A DNA stretch of 64,000 bases from the NCBI GenBank assembly GCA_004556745.1, contig SFFY01000002.1, positions 28,230-92,229 of the forward strand, written 5' to 3'. The notes below the pieces were generated by a model. It was not told the DNA's origin. It did no database searches and saw only the letters and a list, made by a program, of their open reading frames with translations. Both the position numbers and the translations under genes were made by a program. This document shows, in pieces, positions 15,641 to 24,687 of this stretch. This stretch comes from Bacteroidales bacterium (GTDB taxonomy: Bacteria; Bacteroidota; Bacteroidia; Bacteroidales; Bacteroidaceae). Numbering within the stretch: the first letter of the stretch is position 1; every line of letters begins with the position of its first letter.

Positions 15641-17818
15641 ATGACGAACAAGAAACTCATAGCCGCAGGCTTGCTTTTCCTGCTGGCACACTTACCCATT
15701 ATGGCACAAGGCACAAAGCAGTTCACGCTCGACGACCTGATGTGGGGCGGCTCGAACTATTGGAACATCCAGCCCCGCTCTGTATTTACCGCTTGGTGGG
15801 GCGACCGCCTCGTTGAGACGAAAGTGGAAGAACTTAGCCTCCTTTTCGACAACAAGGGGAAGAAGGTGGAGAAAAATGCTGCGCTCTGCTCCCTCGCCGA
15901 CATCAATGCCGCGCTCGACACGGCGGCATTCGGCAAGGTGCGCACCCTTACAGGCGCAGCCTTTCCCGAATCAAACGGCACCGTAGTGCGCGTCCGTGCC
16001 GACAAGGGCACAGTGGACTACGACTGGACCAAGAAGCAAATCGTCTTTTCCATGCTCCGCCCCGAAGGAAATCTTCAAGCCACGAAAACGGCACCCGTCA
16101 CCTCGGCGCTGGCCTACGTGAAGGACTACAATATATATATACGCACGCGCGAGGGCAAGGACTTGACGGTTACGACCGACGGCACGCGCGAGTTGCAGTA
16201 CGGCCTCACTGTGCACCGCAACGAGTTCGGCATCAACGAAGGACTGTTTTGGAGCCCTAAGGGCAATTTGCTGGCGTTCTACCGTATGGACCAAAGTATG
16301 GTGACGGACTTCCCGCTCATCGACATCTTCCACCGCGTGGCTCAGCTTGCACCCGAGAAATACCCCATGGCAGGCATGACGAGCCATAAGGTAACTGTCG
16401 GCATCTTCAACCCTGCAACTGGGCAGACGGTCTATCTCAAAGCCGGCGACCCCACCGACCGCTATTTCACCAATATAGCCTGGTCGCCCGATGAAAGCAC
16501 TGTTTATATGTTTGAACTGCCCCGCACGCAGGATAAGGCGGAACTCGTGGCCTACGATGCTGCCACGGGCGAGCGCAAAGGCGTTCTGTACACCGAGACC
16601 AATGCGCGTTACGTCGAGCCGATGAACCCGATTGTCTTTCTGCCGTGGGACGCCGGCAAGTTCGTGATGCAGTCGCGCCGCGATGGATACAACCATTTTT
16701 ATCTCTTCGACACCACGGGCAAGCAGTTGGCGCAGCTCACCAAAGGCGCGTTTGAGGTAATCGATTTCCTCGGTTTCAACGAACAGGCAAAGAGCATCGT
16801 TTATCTTGCCAACGAGCAGTCGCCCGTTCGCCACAATCTCTATTCCGTGCAAGTAGCATCGGGCAAGCGCCAGTTGCTCGACAATGGCGAGGGCGTGCAC
16901 CGCGCCTCGCTTTCAGCCGGCGGCCGTTTCCTTTGCGACCGTTGGAGCAAGCCCGACACCTATCGCCAGGTTGACTTTGTCAATACCTCCAATGGCAAGA
17001 AGCAAGTCGTGCAAGAGCGCATCGCCACGCCGTGGGCAGACTTTAACGTGCCCGAAATCACGGGCGGCAGCATCAAGGCTGCCGACGGCACGACCGACCT
17101 CTACTACCGCCTGGTGAAGCCCGTTGGCTTCGACCCCGCAAAGAAATACCCCACGGTGGTGTACGTTTACGGCGGCCCGCACGCCAACAACGTGGAGGAA
17201 AGCTGGAATTTCGCCGCCCGCCCCTGGGAAATCTATATGGCGCAGCGCGGCTACGTGCTGTTTGTCATCGACAACCGCGGCTCGCAATATCGCGGTTTCG
17301 ACTTCGAGAGCTGCACGCACCGCCATCTCGGCGACATCGAGATGAAGGACCAGTTGAAGGGCGTGGAATTTCTCAAAACCCTGCCTTATGTCGATGCTGA
17401 CCGCCTCGGCGTGCACGGCTGGTCGTTCGGCGGCTACATGACCACCAACCTCATGTGTTCCTACCCCGATGTGTTCAAAGTCGGCGTGGCGGGCGGCCCC
17501 GTTATCGACTGGAAATATTACGAGGTGATGTATGGCGAGCGCTACATGGACACGCCGCAGGAAAACCCCGACGGTTACGAAAGTTCCTCGCTGCTGCCTA
17601 AGGCCAAGAACCTCAAAGGCCGCCTGCAAATCATCGTGGGTCTTAACGACGGCACTTGCGTGCTGCAGCACAGCCTTGCTTTCCTCCGCGCCTGCGAAGA
17701 TGCTGGCACGCAGCCCGACTATTTCGTTTATCCCGGTCAGGAACATAATATGATGGGGCGCGATATGGTGCATCTCCATGAACGCATCACGCGCTACTTC
17801 GACGATTATCTCAAATAA
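15641..17818 (+). CDS. S9 family dipeptidyl peptidase IV-type prolyl oligopeptidase, 725 aa
   Basis: A signal peptide (LIAAGLLFLLAHLPIMAQ) is followed by the beta-propeller region of DPP-IV (about 90-470) and an alpha/beta hydrolase domain. The catalytic serine is S595 in HGWSFGGYM. D670 (GLNDGT) and H702 (GQEHNMM) complete the triad. The Glu pair that binds the peptide N-terminus is expected in the propeller; NEFGINEGLFWSPKG fits its position. It cleaves X-Pro/Ala dipeptides from peptides, probably periplasmic or surface-associated, feeding peptide use together with the POT transporter type seen at 57.5 kb. It is followed 25 bases later by ridA. Confidence 0.93.
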   Translation: MTNKKLIAAGLLFLLAHLPIMAQGTKQFTLDDLMWGGSNYWNIQPRSVFTAWWGDRLVETKVEELSLLFDNKGKKVEKNAALCSLADINAALDTAAFGKVRTLTGAAFPESNGTVVRVRADKGTVDYDWTKKQIVFSMLRPEGNLQATKTAPVTSALAYVKDYNIYIRTREGKDLTVTTDGTRELQYGLTVHRNEFGINEGLFWSPKGNLLAFYRMDQSMVTDFPLIDIFHRVAQLAPEKYPMAGMTSHKVTVGIFNPATGQTVYLKAGDPTDRYFTNIAWSPDESTVYMFELPRTQDKAELVAYDAATGERKGVLYTETNARYVEPMNPIVFLPWDAGKFVMQSRRDGYNHFYLFDTTGKQLAQLTKGAFEVIDFLGFNEQAKSIVYLANEQSPVRHNLYSVQVASGKRQLLDNGEGVHRASLSAGGRFLCDRWSKPDTYRQVDFVNTSNGKKQVVQERIATPWADFNVPEITGGSIKAADGTTDLYYRLVKPVGFDPAKKYPTVVYVYGGPHANNVEESWNFAARPWEIYMAQRGYVLFVIDNRGSQYRGFDFESCTHRHLGDIEMKDQLKGVEFLKTLPYVDADRLGVHGWSFGGYMTTNLMCSYPDVFKVGVAGGPVIDWKYYEVMYGERYMDTPQENPDGYESSSLLPKAKNLKGRLQIIVGLNDGTCVLQHSLAFLRACEDAGTQPDYFVYPGQEHNMMGRDMVHLHERITRYFDDYLK

Positions 17819-17843
17819 TATCTTAAAACATCATTATACAACC

Positions 17844-18218
17844 ATGAACGCAATATCCACAACAAACGCGCCTGCCGCAATAGGCCCGTACAGCCAAGCC
17901 ATTAAAGTGGGCGAACTGGTGTTTGTGTCGGGCCAGTTGCCCATCGACCCCGCCACGGGTGCCTTCGCAGAGGGCGGCATCAAAGAACTGACGCGCCAGT
18001 CGCTCACCAACATGAAGGCTATTCTCGAAGAAGCCGGCACTTCTATGGCCAACGTTGTAAAAACCACCGTCTTCCTTGCCGACATGAACGACTTTGCCGC
18101 GATGAACGAGGTTTATGCCGAGTTCTTTGCCGCTCCCTTCCCTGCCCGCTCCGCCGTAGCAGTAAAAACCCTGCCCAAGGGTGCGCTGGTAGAAATCGAG
18201 TGCATAGCGCAGGCGTAA
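17844..18218 (+). CDS. ridA: RidA-family enamine/imine deaminase, 124 aa
   Basis: The YjgF/YER057c/UK114 fold is clear: APAAIGPYSQAIKVGELVFV, SGQLPIDP, the Arg-containing FPARSAVAV and the terminal GALVEIECIAQA. It hydrolyses reactive 2-aminoacrylate and related imines made by PLP enzymes. The start at MNAISTTNAPAAIGPYSQA gives the normal length. An upstream in-frame ATG at 17778 overlaps the peptidase gene by 41 bases and adds residues absent from the family. It is followed by a strong terminator. Confidence 0.94.
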   Translation: MNAISTTNAPAAIGPYSQAIKVGELVFVSGQLPIDPATGAFAEGGIKELTRQSLTNMKAILEEAGTSMANVVKTTVFLADMNDFAAMNEVYAEFFAAPFPARSAVAVKTLPKGALVEIECIAQA

Positions 18219-18250
18219 AGCCGTCTTTATAACAAACTCATAATAAGCAT

Positions 18251-18288
18251 TTAGGGCGTGCCAAACGGCACGCCCTAAACGTTTTTTG
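18251..18288 (+). terminator. Intrinsic terminator after ridA
   Basis: TTAGGGCGTGCC (18251-18262) pairs perfectly with GGCACGCCCTAA (18267-18278) around AAAC, with a six-T run following. Confidence 0.92.
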
Positions 18289-18307
18289 GTGATTTCTGGA
18301 TACCACC

Positions 18308-18562
18308 TTATCTTAATATATGAAATATGCAGTAGGCGACAAGTGGAAATACGCCTATGATGACGGGTGCAAGATTGCTTTTAATCGATTGCTTGAAACT
18401 TTTTGTGGTGCGCCAAGTAAAATAAACGAGCAAGACCAACGTGATATAAAAATCCAAGCAAGCCAGCCATGTGAGGACTTCAAGAAATAAGTGATCCCAA
18501 AATCTCAGTAAGATTGAACATAGAAACCAAAAGTAGAGTGCAAATTCATTTGCCTTTTTCAT
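18308..18562 (-). CDS. Small membrane protein, 84 aa, unknown function
   Basis: I do not recognise the family. The protein begins MKKANEFALYFWFLCSILLR and has two or three hydrophobic segments (about 8-20, 30-48, 63-82) separated by a basic loop (WRTTKSFKQSIKSN), so it is probably an integral inner-membrane protein. It is more AT-rich than its neighbours. It lies convergent to ridA, just beyond the ridA terminator, with no operon partner. The length and absence of homologous motifs leave some doubt that it is translated. Confidence 0.45.
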   Translation of the reverse strand: MKKANEFALYFWFLCSILLRFWDHLFLEVLTWLACLDFYITLVLLVYFTWRTTKSFKQSIKSNLAPVIIGVFPLVAYCIFHILR

Positions 18563-18809
18563 ACGCCTGTTGTATTAGTTAACATAATAGGTTTATTTGT
18601 GGCCGTTTGACCGCTTGCCATTTGCCAAATCATTATTGAGCAGGAGAAAGTATGCTTTCCTGCGTCCAATCATGCAGCCTTAGATGCAAATATACGGCAT
18701 ATTTAATATTCAACCAAGCAATGATTGCGGTTTTCGGTTATTTGTGGCGATTTTATTCGGTGATTTGTGGATTTCAGGCATTTCAAGAAAGACGCTCTGC
18801 CGTTTCCCG

Positions 18810-19075
18810 CGCCATTTGCTCGGAGCAATTTATTATTTGCAGCAAGCTATTTTTTACTTGCTGCCTGATATTTTTTCCTTTCCTATAAGAAAGTTTTTGT
18901 TACAAAGTTTGTAACACGTATTACAAACTTTGTAACATGTGTTAGAAACTTTGTAACGCTTGTTACAAACTTTGTAATAAACTTTTTCTTATATGACAGT
19001 GAAAAATATCAAGGAAGAAGAAAAAAATGTCTTATAGGAGCGGGAAAAATATCAAGGAGCAAACGGGGACGATCA
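18810..19075. repeat. Dyad-array repeat, copy B
   Basis: Four TTACAAA-type dyads at 18899-18978 are flanked by CCTATAAGAAAG on the left and CTTTTTCTTATA on the right, and by TGATATTTTTT against AAAAATATCA further out. The whole forms an imperfect palindrome. It occupies the centre of the 673-base gap 18563-19235 ahead of rsmH. The remainder of that gap (18563-18809) shows no gene. Confidence 0.78.
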
Positions 19076-19185
19076 CGGGGATAATTTGAGCGAGGCGCGG
19101 GCTGGATTTTGCGATGAAATCAGTATTTTTTGCTATCATATAAGAAAAATCAAATTTTCCTTCCGTAATTATGTCAGATTATCCC

Positions 19186-19193
19186 TAACTTTG
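19186..19193 (+). promoter_or_regulatory. -7 element for the first dcw half
   Basis: TAACTTTG matches TAnnTTTG exactly, 42 bases before the rsmH ATG. It lies downstream of the dyad-array repeat and is the only clear promoter-like element before the plus-strand division genes. No mraZ gene precedes rsmH. Confidence 0.6.
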
Positions 19194-19235
19194 AACTCTT
19201 TTAATGAAGAATATAAAAATTAAAGCATAAAAACC

Positions 19236-20153
19236 ATGCCAACCACCGCGCCGACCTATCATGTTTCCGTCTTGCTCAAAGAGAGCGTGGACGCGCTCTG
19301 CATACGCCCCGACGGCATTTACGTAGACGTGACTTTCGGCGGCGGCGGGCATAGCCGCGAAATTCTCGGCAGGTTGGGCGACAAGGGGCATCTGTATGGG
19401 TTTGACCAAGACGCCGATGCCGCTCAGAATGTGCCCGAGGGCGAGGCGCGCTTCACGTTTGTGCAAAGCAATTTCCGCTATCTTACGAACTGGATGCGCT
19501 ATTATGGTGTGGACGGTGTGGACGGACTGATAGCCGACCTCGGCGTGTCGAGCCACCATTTCGACGATGAAACGAGAGGTTTCTCCTTTCGCTACGAAGC
19601 TCCCTTGGACATGCGCATGAACGGACGCGGGGGCGCGACGGCGGCCGACATAGTGAACACTTACGCTCCCGAGGATCTGGCGCGGCTGTTCCTATTGTAC
19701 GGAGAACTAAAAAACGGAAGGCGATTAACCGATGCGCTTTGCAAGGCACGCGCGATGAAACCGATAAAAACGGTGCAGGAGTTCCTCGAAGCCGTGCGCC
19801 CGCTGATGGGTCGTGACCGCGAGAAGAAGGATCTCGCAAAGGCATTCCAGGCCCTGCGCATCGAGGTAAACCACGAGATGGACGCCTTGCGCGAGTTGTT
19901 GGAAGGCAGTCTGAAAGTGCTGAGCCCCGGCGGCCGGCTGGTGGTACTGACCTACCACAGCCTCGAAGACCGCATGGTGAAGAACTTCATCAAGGCAGGC
20001 AACATTGACGGCAAAGTGGAGCAGGACTTCTTCGGCAACCGCCTTTCGCCCTTTGCGGCGGTGAACAACAAAGTCATTGTGCCCTCCGAAGCCGAGCAGG
20101 CGGAAAATCCCCGCAGCCGCAGCGCGAAGCTCCGCATTGCGGAAAAGAAGTAG
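19236..20153 (+). CDS. rsmH: 16S rRNA m4C1402 methyltransferase, 305 aa
   Basis: This is MraW/RsmH: HVSVLLKESVDAL at the N-terminus, the SAM motif VDVTFGGGGHSREIL, the DLGVSSHHFD segment, and the C-terminal LTYHSLEDRMVKNF and RSRSAKLRIAEKK motifs. The normal family length is about 300. It methylates C1402 of 16S rRNA in the decoding centre. It opens the plus-strand half of the dcw cluster and is followed 50 bases later by ftsL. The usual upstream gene mraZ is absent here. Confidence 0.96.
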   Translation: MPTTAPTYHVSVLLKESVDALCIRPDGIYVDVTFGGGGHSREILGRLGDKGHLYGFDQDADAAQNVPEGEARFTFVQSNFRYLTNWMRYYGVDGVDGLIADLGVSSHHFDDETRGFSFRYEAPLDMRMNGRGGATAADIVNTYAPEDLARLFLLYGELKNGRRLTDALCKARAMKPIKTVQEFLEAVRPLMGRDREKKDLAKAFQALRIEVNHEMDALRELLEGSLKVLSPGGRLVVLTYHSLEDRMVKNFIKAGNIDGKVEQDFFGNRLSPFAAVNNKVIVPSEAEQAENPRSRSAKLRIAEKK

Positions 20154-20203
20154 GGGTGTGAGAATGAAAGAAGCATTATTTAAGATAAAAACAGCAATGC
20201 AAT

Positions 20204-20731
20204 ATGGCCAAGAAACACGAGGACATAGAACTTGAAATCGAAGAGACGCAGGAAGAGCCTTTGCGCGACGACTTAGAGGAGCAAGAGGCAGCCGAAGAAA
20301 CGGAGGAACAGGAAGAGCTGGAAGAAGCCGCTCCGGAGGAAGAAACCGCCCTGTCCGCCCGCGAGCAGCGCAAGGCAACCATTCGCGCCCTGCAAGACGA
20401 CACCGGCTCGGAGCGTGTGAATATATCGCTGCGCACCATTCTCGGCGGCGACCTGCTGGCCGGCAAATGGTTCAGACGGCAGATTTGGCTCATTGTGCTC
20501 ATTGCGTTCTACATCATTATCTATGTGAGCAACCGCTACGCCTGCCAGCAAGAAATGATTGAGAGCACGCGCCTCGCCGACACGCTGCTCGACCGCCGCT
20601 ACAAGGCACTCACCAGCAGCAGCCAGTTGAAAGAAATGACACGCCGCAGCAAGGTAGAGGAGAACCTCGAAGACTCAACTTTGCACACGCCCACAGAACC
20701 TTTGTACAACCTTAAAATAGAAGAAGAATGA
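20204..20731 (+). CDS. ftsL: FtsL-like divisome protein with acidic N-terminus, 175 aa
   Basis: Assigned by position between rsmH and ftsI and by topology: a long cytoplasmic N-terminal part (residues 1-90), one membrane helix (about 93-110, IWLIVLIAFYIIIYVSN), and a short periplasmic helix-forming tail. In the N-terminal region residues 6-47 are almost all Glu/Asp/Ala. Bacteroidetes FtsL proteins are poorly conserved but have this layout. It is expected to form the FtsQ-FtsL complex that activates FtsW/FtsI. The stop overlaps the ftsI start by 4 bases, implying coupled translation. Confidence 0.82.
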   Translation: MAKKHEDIELEIEETQEEPLRDDLEEQEAAEETEEQEELEEAAPEEETALSAREQRKATIRALQDDTGSERVNISLRTILGGDLLAGKWFRRQIWLIVLIAFYIIIYVSNRYACQQEMIESTRLADTLLDRRYKALTSSSQLKEMTRRSKVEENLEDSTLHTPTEPLYNLKIEEE

Positions 20732-22998
20732 ATTTCCCTGCCAAAAAGATTCTGCCTCGCTACATCGTTATTTTCTTCCTTTTCACCGTGGCAGGGGTAG
20801 CCATCATTGCCCGCGCGGCCTATCTTATCTTTGGCGACAAAGAGTATTGGATGGCCATAAGCGCACGCTTTAAGAAAGAGAACCAGGAAGTGCCCGCCAC
20901 GCGCGGCAATATCCTCGCCGCCGGTGGGGAAGTGCTTGCCACGTCGCTGCCGGAATACAAGATATTCATGGATTTCATGACTTGGGAGAAAGACCCCAAG
21001 CGCAAAGCCAGGGCGCAGTTTGTGCGCGACTCGCTGCTCGAAGACAAGATGGACAGCATCTGCAACGGCATGCACGCCATTTTTTCCGACATTGACCCCG
21101 CCAAACTCCGCGCCCACCTGCTCAAGGGGCGCAAGAAAAAGAGCCATCACTGGCCGATTTATCACAAGCGCATCACTTATCTGCAATACAAGCAGGTGAA
21201 GGCATTGCCCCTCTTCAAGATGTCGGCCAATTCGGGCGGTTTCCACTGCGATGAAATCAAGCTGCGCAAAAATCCCTACGGCGAACTGGCGCGGCGCACC
21301 GTCGGGCTCTTCACTTACAAGGGCGAGGACGAAGTGCTCACGGGTCTCGAACTCGCTTTCGACTCCGTGCTGCGCGGCAAGCCCGGAGTGTCGCACCGAC
21401 AAAAGGTGCTGAGCCGCTACCTCACCATTGTAGACCAGCCGGCAGAGGACGGACTGGACATTCAGACCACGATTGACGTGAACTTTCAGGACATCTGCGA
21501 GAAAGCGCTCAACGACAAACTCGTGGAGGTCGGTGCCAATCAGGGCCTTTGCATTCTCATGGAGGTGCAGACGGGCGACGTGAAAGCCATCACTAGTATG
21601 CGTCGCGTTGGAGACGGAGTTTATAAAGAGATGGACGTAGATGCCGTGAAGAACCTGCTCGAACCCGGCTCCGTGTTCAAGCCCGTGTCGTTCCTCGTAG
21701 CCATGAACGACGGATATATAGATATGGACGACTGGGTAGATACCGGCTGCGGCATCCGACCTATGTACGGGCGTAACATGAAAGACCACAACCACCGCTC
21801 GGGCGGCTACGGAGTGCTCACTGTGCCGCAGATTTTGCAGAAGTCATCGAATATCGGCGTGAGCGTGCTTATCGATAAGCACTACCATAACCAGCCCGAG
21901 AAATTCGTGGACGGCGTTTACAGCACGGGCATTGCCGAAGACCTCCACCTGCCCATTCCCGGCTATGCCAAACCGCGCATACGCCGTCCGCTACCCGACG
22001 GCAGCAACTGGTCGAAGACCGCGCTGCCCTGGATGAGCATAGGCTACGAAACGCAAATTCCGCCCATTTCAACGCTTAATTTCTACAACGGCATCGCCAA
22101 CAACGGCAAGATGCTCCAGCCCCGCTTCGTGAAGGCCATTCTCAAAAATGGCGAGGTCGTAAAGGAATTTCCTGTAAAGGTGATCCGCGAGCAAATGGCC
22201 AGCCCCGAGGCAGTCAAGAAGATGCAGACCTGCTTGGAGCAGGTGGTAAGCATCGGTTTGGGCAAGAAAGCCGGCAGCAAGCAGTTCCATTCTTCTGGTA
22301 AGACCGGCACAGCACAGATTTGGACAAAAAGCGGCTTTTCAACGGAGTATCTCATCTCGTTCGCAGGCTATTTCCCCTCGGAAAATCCTAAATATTCCTG
22401 CATCGTATGTATGCGCAAGACCGCCCCGGCATCGGGTGGCGGCATGTGCGGTCCCGTGTTCCGCCGCGTATCAGAAACCGTGATGGCACAGCAGCGCAAC
22501 AACACTTACGACAAGGCGCGCGACACGGTGCATGTGCTTACGCCGAAAGTGGCGGCTGGCGACCTGCACCGCGCCAAGGCATTGGCAGACGACCTCAAAG
22601 TGGGCGTTAGCAGCAGCGTGCCCGAAAGCGGCTGCGCGTGGGGCAGTTGCGAGAGTGGCAGCGGCACGTTGGCATTGCACACAGAAGCTCCGGCGGCCGC
22701 TGACCGTATGCCCGACCTTACCGGCTACGGACTGCGCGATGCCGTGTTCCGCATGGAGAAGATGGGCGTACGCGTCACGGCCAGCGGTTCGGGACGCGTG
22801 AAGAAGCAGAGCATCGCCGCAGGAAAGGCGGTAGAGCGCGGTGCTACGGTGGCCCTCACCCTTGCCAACGATGAGGCTGCGCCGCAAGTGGAAAAACCGG
22901 AACCTAAGCCCGAACAGAAAGAAGAGGGCACGCAATCCGAGGCTTCCGCCACGCAGCCCGAAACGCCTCAGAAACCTGAGCCGAAAAAGCAGCAGTAA
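20728..22998 (+). CDS. ftsI: Septal penicillin-binding protein (class B transpeptidase) with PASTA domain and Pro/Glu tail, 756 aa
   Basis: It has an N-terminal membrane helix (about 11-32), a PBP dimerisation region, and the transpeptidase motifs S315-V-F-K, S373-S-N and K525-T-G. One PASTA domain follows (about 661-712, MPDLTGYGLRDAVFRMEKMG), then a 42-residue Pro/Glu/Lys tail (715-756), probably disordered. It cross-links septal peptidoglycan together with FtsW. PASTA-bearing FtsI is common in Bacteroidetes; the long charged tail is less usual. A GTAGGGGCG repeat lies between this gene and murE. Confidence 0.94.
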   Translation: MNFPAKKILPRYIVIFFLFTVAGVAIIARAAYLIFGDKEYWMAISARFKKENQEVPATRGNILAAGGEVLATSLPEYKIFMDFMTWEKDPKRKARAQFVRDSLLEDKMDSICNGMHAIFSDIDPAKLRAHLLKGRKKKSHHWPIYHKRITYLQYKQVKALPLFKMSANSGGFHCDEIKLRKNPYGELARRTVGLFTYKGEDEVLTGLELAFDSVLRGKPGVSHRQKVLSRYLTIVDQPAEDGLDIQTTIDVNFQDICEKALNDKLVEVGANQGLCILMEVQTGDVKAITSMRRVGDGVYKEMDVDAVKNLLEPGSVFKPVSFLVAMNDGYIDMDDWVDTGCGIRPMYGRNMKDHNHRSGGYGVLTVPQILQKSSNIGVSVLIDKHYHNQPEKFVDGVYSTGIAEDLHLPIPGYAKPRIRRPLPDGSNWSKTALPWMSIGYETQIPPISTLNFYNGIANNGKMLQPRFVKAILKNGEVVKEFPVKVIREQMASPEAVKKMQTCLEQVVSIGLGKKAGSKQFHSSGKTGTAQIWTKSGFSTEYLISFAGYFPSENPKYSCIVCMRKTAPASGGGMCGPVFRRVSETVMAQQRNNTYDKARDTVHVLTPKVAAGDLHRAKALADDLKVGVSSSVPESGCAWGSCESGSGTLALHTEAPAAADRMPDLTGYGLRDAVFRMEKMGVRVTASGSGRVKKQSIAAGKAVERGATVALTLANDEAAPQVEKPEPKPEQKEEGTQSEASATQPETPQKPEPKKQQ

Positions 22999-23045
22999 GA
23001 CACAATATATTATATGGTCTACTATATCGACGATTGCTTAATTGG

Positions 23046-23140
23046 AGTAGGGGCGTTTTGTAAAACGCCCGCCGTGTGTGCCGCAAGGCTCGACTAATGC
23101 TGTCAACCATTTTCCGGGCGTTTTGCAAAACGCCCCTACT
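23046..23140. repeat. GTAGGGGCG inverted-repeat element, copy 2 (inside the dcw operon)
   Basis: The left arm AGTAGGGGCGTTTTGTAAAA and the right arm TTTTGCAAAACGCCCCTACT pair with one mismatch around a ~45-base spacer. It sits between ftsI (stop 22998) and the murE start at 23187, so it lies within a probable polycistronic transcript. Confidence 0.85.
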
Positions 23141-23186
23141 GGCGGTCGATTCCCGCTCGCCGTGTATAACCCCAAATATCTCAACG

Positions 23187-24638
23187 ATGAAATTATCTGA
23201 AATCCTTGCGAAAGCAAATGCCGCAGAGGTGCGCGGCAATTTGGAACTCGACATTACGGGCGTGCAGATTGACTCGCGCCAAGTGCAGCCGGGCAATCTC
23301 TTCGTCGCCGTGAAAGGCACGCAGGCCGACGGCCATGCCTTTATACCCAAAGCCATAGAAAACGGCGCGGCGGCCGTATTACAAAGTGACCCGCTGCCCC
23401 AGGACGCGCCCGAAGGCGTGACCTTTGTGCGCGTGGCCGACACGGAGGAAGCCGTGGGACGCGTGGCAACTGCTTTCTACGGCGACCCGACAAGCCGTCT
23501 GAAACTCGTGGGCGTGACGGGCACCAACGGCAAAACCACCATCGCCACCCTGCTCTACCACCTCTTCCGCAACCTCGGATACAAGTGTGGCCTTTGCTCC
23601 ACCGTGTGCAACTACATTGACGGTCGCGAAGTGCCTACGGAGCACACCACGCCCGACCCCATCACCCTGAACCGTCTTTTGGGCGAAATGGCCGAGGCCG
23701 GCTGCGAATATGCCTTTATGGAATGCAGTTCGCACGCCATTCATCAGAAGCGCATCGGCGGCTTGAAGTTCGCCGGCGGCATCTTCACCAACCTCACCCG
23801 TGACCACCTCGATTATCACAAGACCTTTGAGAACTACCGTGACGCGAAAAAGGCCTTCTTCGATAATCTCGGCGCAGATGCCTTTGCCATTACCAATGCT
23901 GACGACAAGAACGGCGGCGTGATGGTGCAGAACACGGCAGCCGCCGTGCGCACCTATTCCACGCGCAGCGCGGCAGACTACAAAGGACGCATTTTGGAAG
24001 AAAGCATCGAAGGCATGCTGCTCGACATCGACGGCACAGAGGTAAGCGTGCATTTCGTGGGCCGCTTCAATGTTTCCAATCTTTTGGGCGTTTACGGCGC
24101 GGCCTTGATGCTGGGCGTGGAGAAGAACGAAGTGCTCCGCCAACTCTCGCTGCTCCACCCCGTAAACGGGCGTTTCGAGGCCATCCGTTCGCCGAAAGGT
24201 TTCAGCGCGATTGTGGACTATGCCCACACGCCCGACGCTTTGGTAAATGTGCTGACGGCAATCAACGACATACGCCGTGGCGGCCGCATCATCACCGTGT
24301 GCGGCGCAGGCGGCAACCGCGACAAAGGCAAGCGTCCCATCATGGCGCGCGAGGCAGCTGAGCGGAGCGACCGCGTGGTCATCACCAGCGACAACCCCCG
24401 CTTTGAAGAGCCGGAGGCCATCATTGCCGACATGATGGCAGGCGTGTCCGAAGAGTTGCGCCCGAAGGTGCTCTGCATCACCGACCGCCGCGAGGCCATT
24501 CGCGCCGCAGCCATGATGGCAGAGAAGGGCGACATTATCCTCGTGGCAGGCAAAGGGCACGAGCCTTATCAGGACGTGAAAGGCGTGAAACACCATTTCG
24601 ACGACCACGAAGAAATCCGCAAGGCTTTCGGCATATAA
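23187..24638 (+). CDS. murE: UDP-MurNAc-tripeptide synthetase (meso-DAP ligase), 483 aa
   Basis: The ATP motif GTNGKTTIATLL, the tripeptide-ligase domain and the DNPR motif (SDNPRFEEPE), diagnostic for meso-diaminopimelate rather than lysine addition, are all present. It catalyses addition of meso-DAP to UDP-MurNAc-L-Ala-D-Glu in the cytoplasm. The start MKLSEILAKANA is chosen because an in-frame ATG at 23076 begins inside the repeat element and its extra 37 residues are repeat-derived. It is followed by mraY after 49 bases. Confidence 0.95.
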   Translation: MKLSEILAKANAAEVRGNLELDITGVQIDSRQVQPGNLFVAVKGTQADGHAFIPKAIENGAAAVLQSDPLPQDAPEGVTFVRVADTEEAVGRVATAFYGDPTSRLKLVGVTGTNGKTTIATLLYHLFRNLGYKCGLCSTVCNYIDGREVPTEHTTPDPITLNRLLGEMAEAGCEYAFMECSSHAIHQKRIGGLKFAGGIFTNLTRDHLDYHKTFENYRDAKKAFFDNLGADAFAITNADDKNGGVMVQNTAAAVRTYSTRSAADYKGRILEESIEGMLLDIDGTEVSVHFVGRFNVSNLLGVYGAALMLGVEKNEVLRQLSLLHPVNGRFEAIRSPKGFSAIVDYAHTPDALVNVLTAINDIRRGGRIITVCGAGGNRDKGKRPIMAREAAERSDRVVITSDNPRFEEPEAIIADMMAGVSEELRPKVLCITDRREAIRAAAMMAEKGDIILVAGKGHEPYQDVKGVKHHFDDHEEIRKAFGI

Positions 24639-24658
24639 TACATTATATTAATCTATAA

Positions 24659-24683
24659 CCGGGCGTATGCGATACGCCCCTAC
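24659..24683. repeat. Single GGGCGT-ATGCGAT-ACGCCC palindrome before mraY
   Basis: CCGGGCGTATGCGATACGCC is one hairpin of the GTAGGGGCG family with a changed loop. It ends 4 bases before the mraY ATG, so it may sequester or expose that start. Confidence 0.65.
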
Positions 24684-24687
24684 GATT

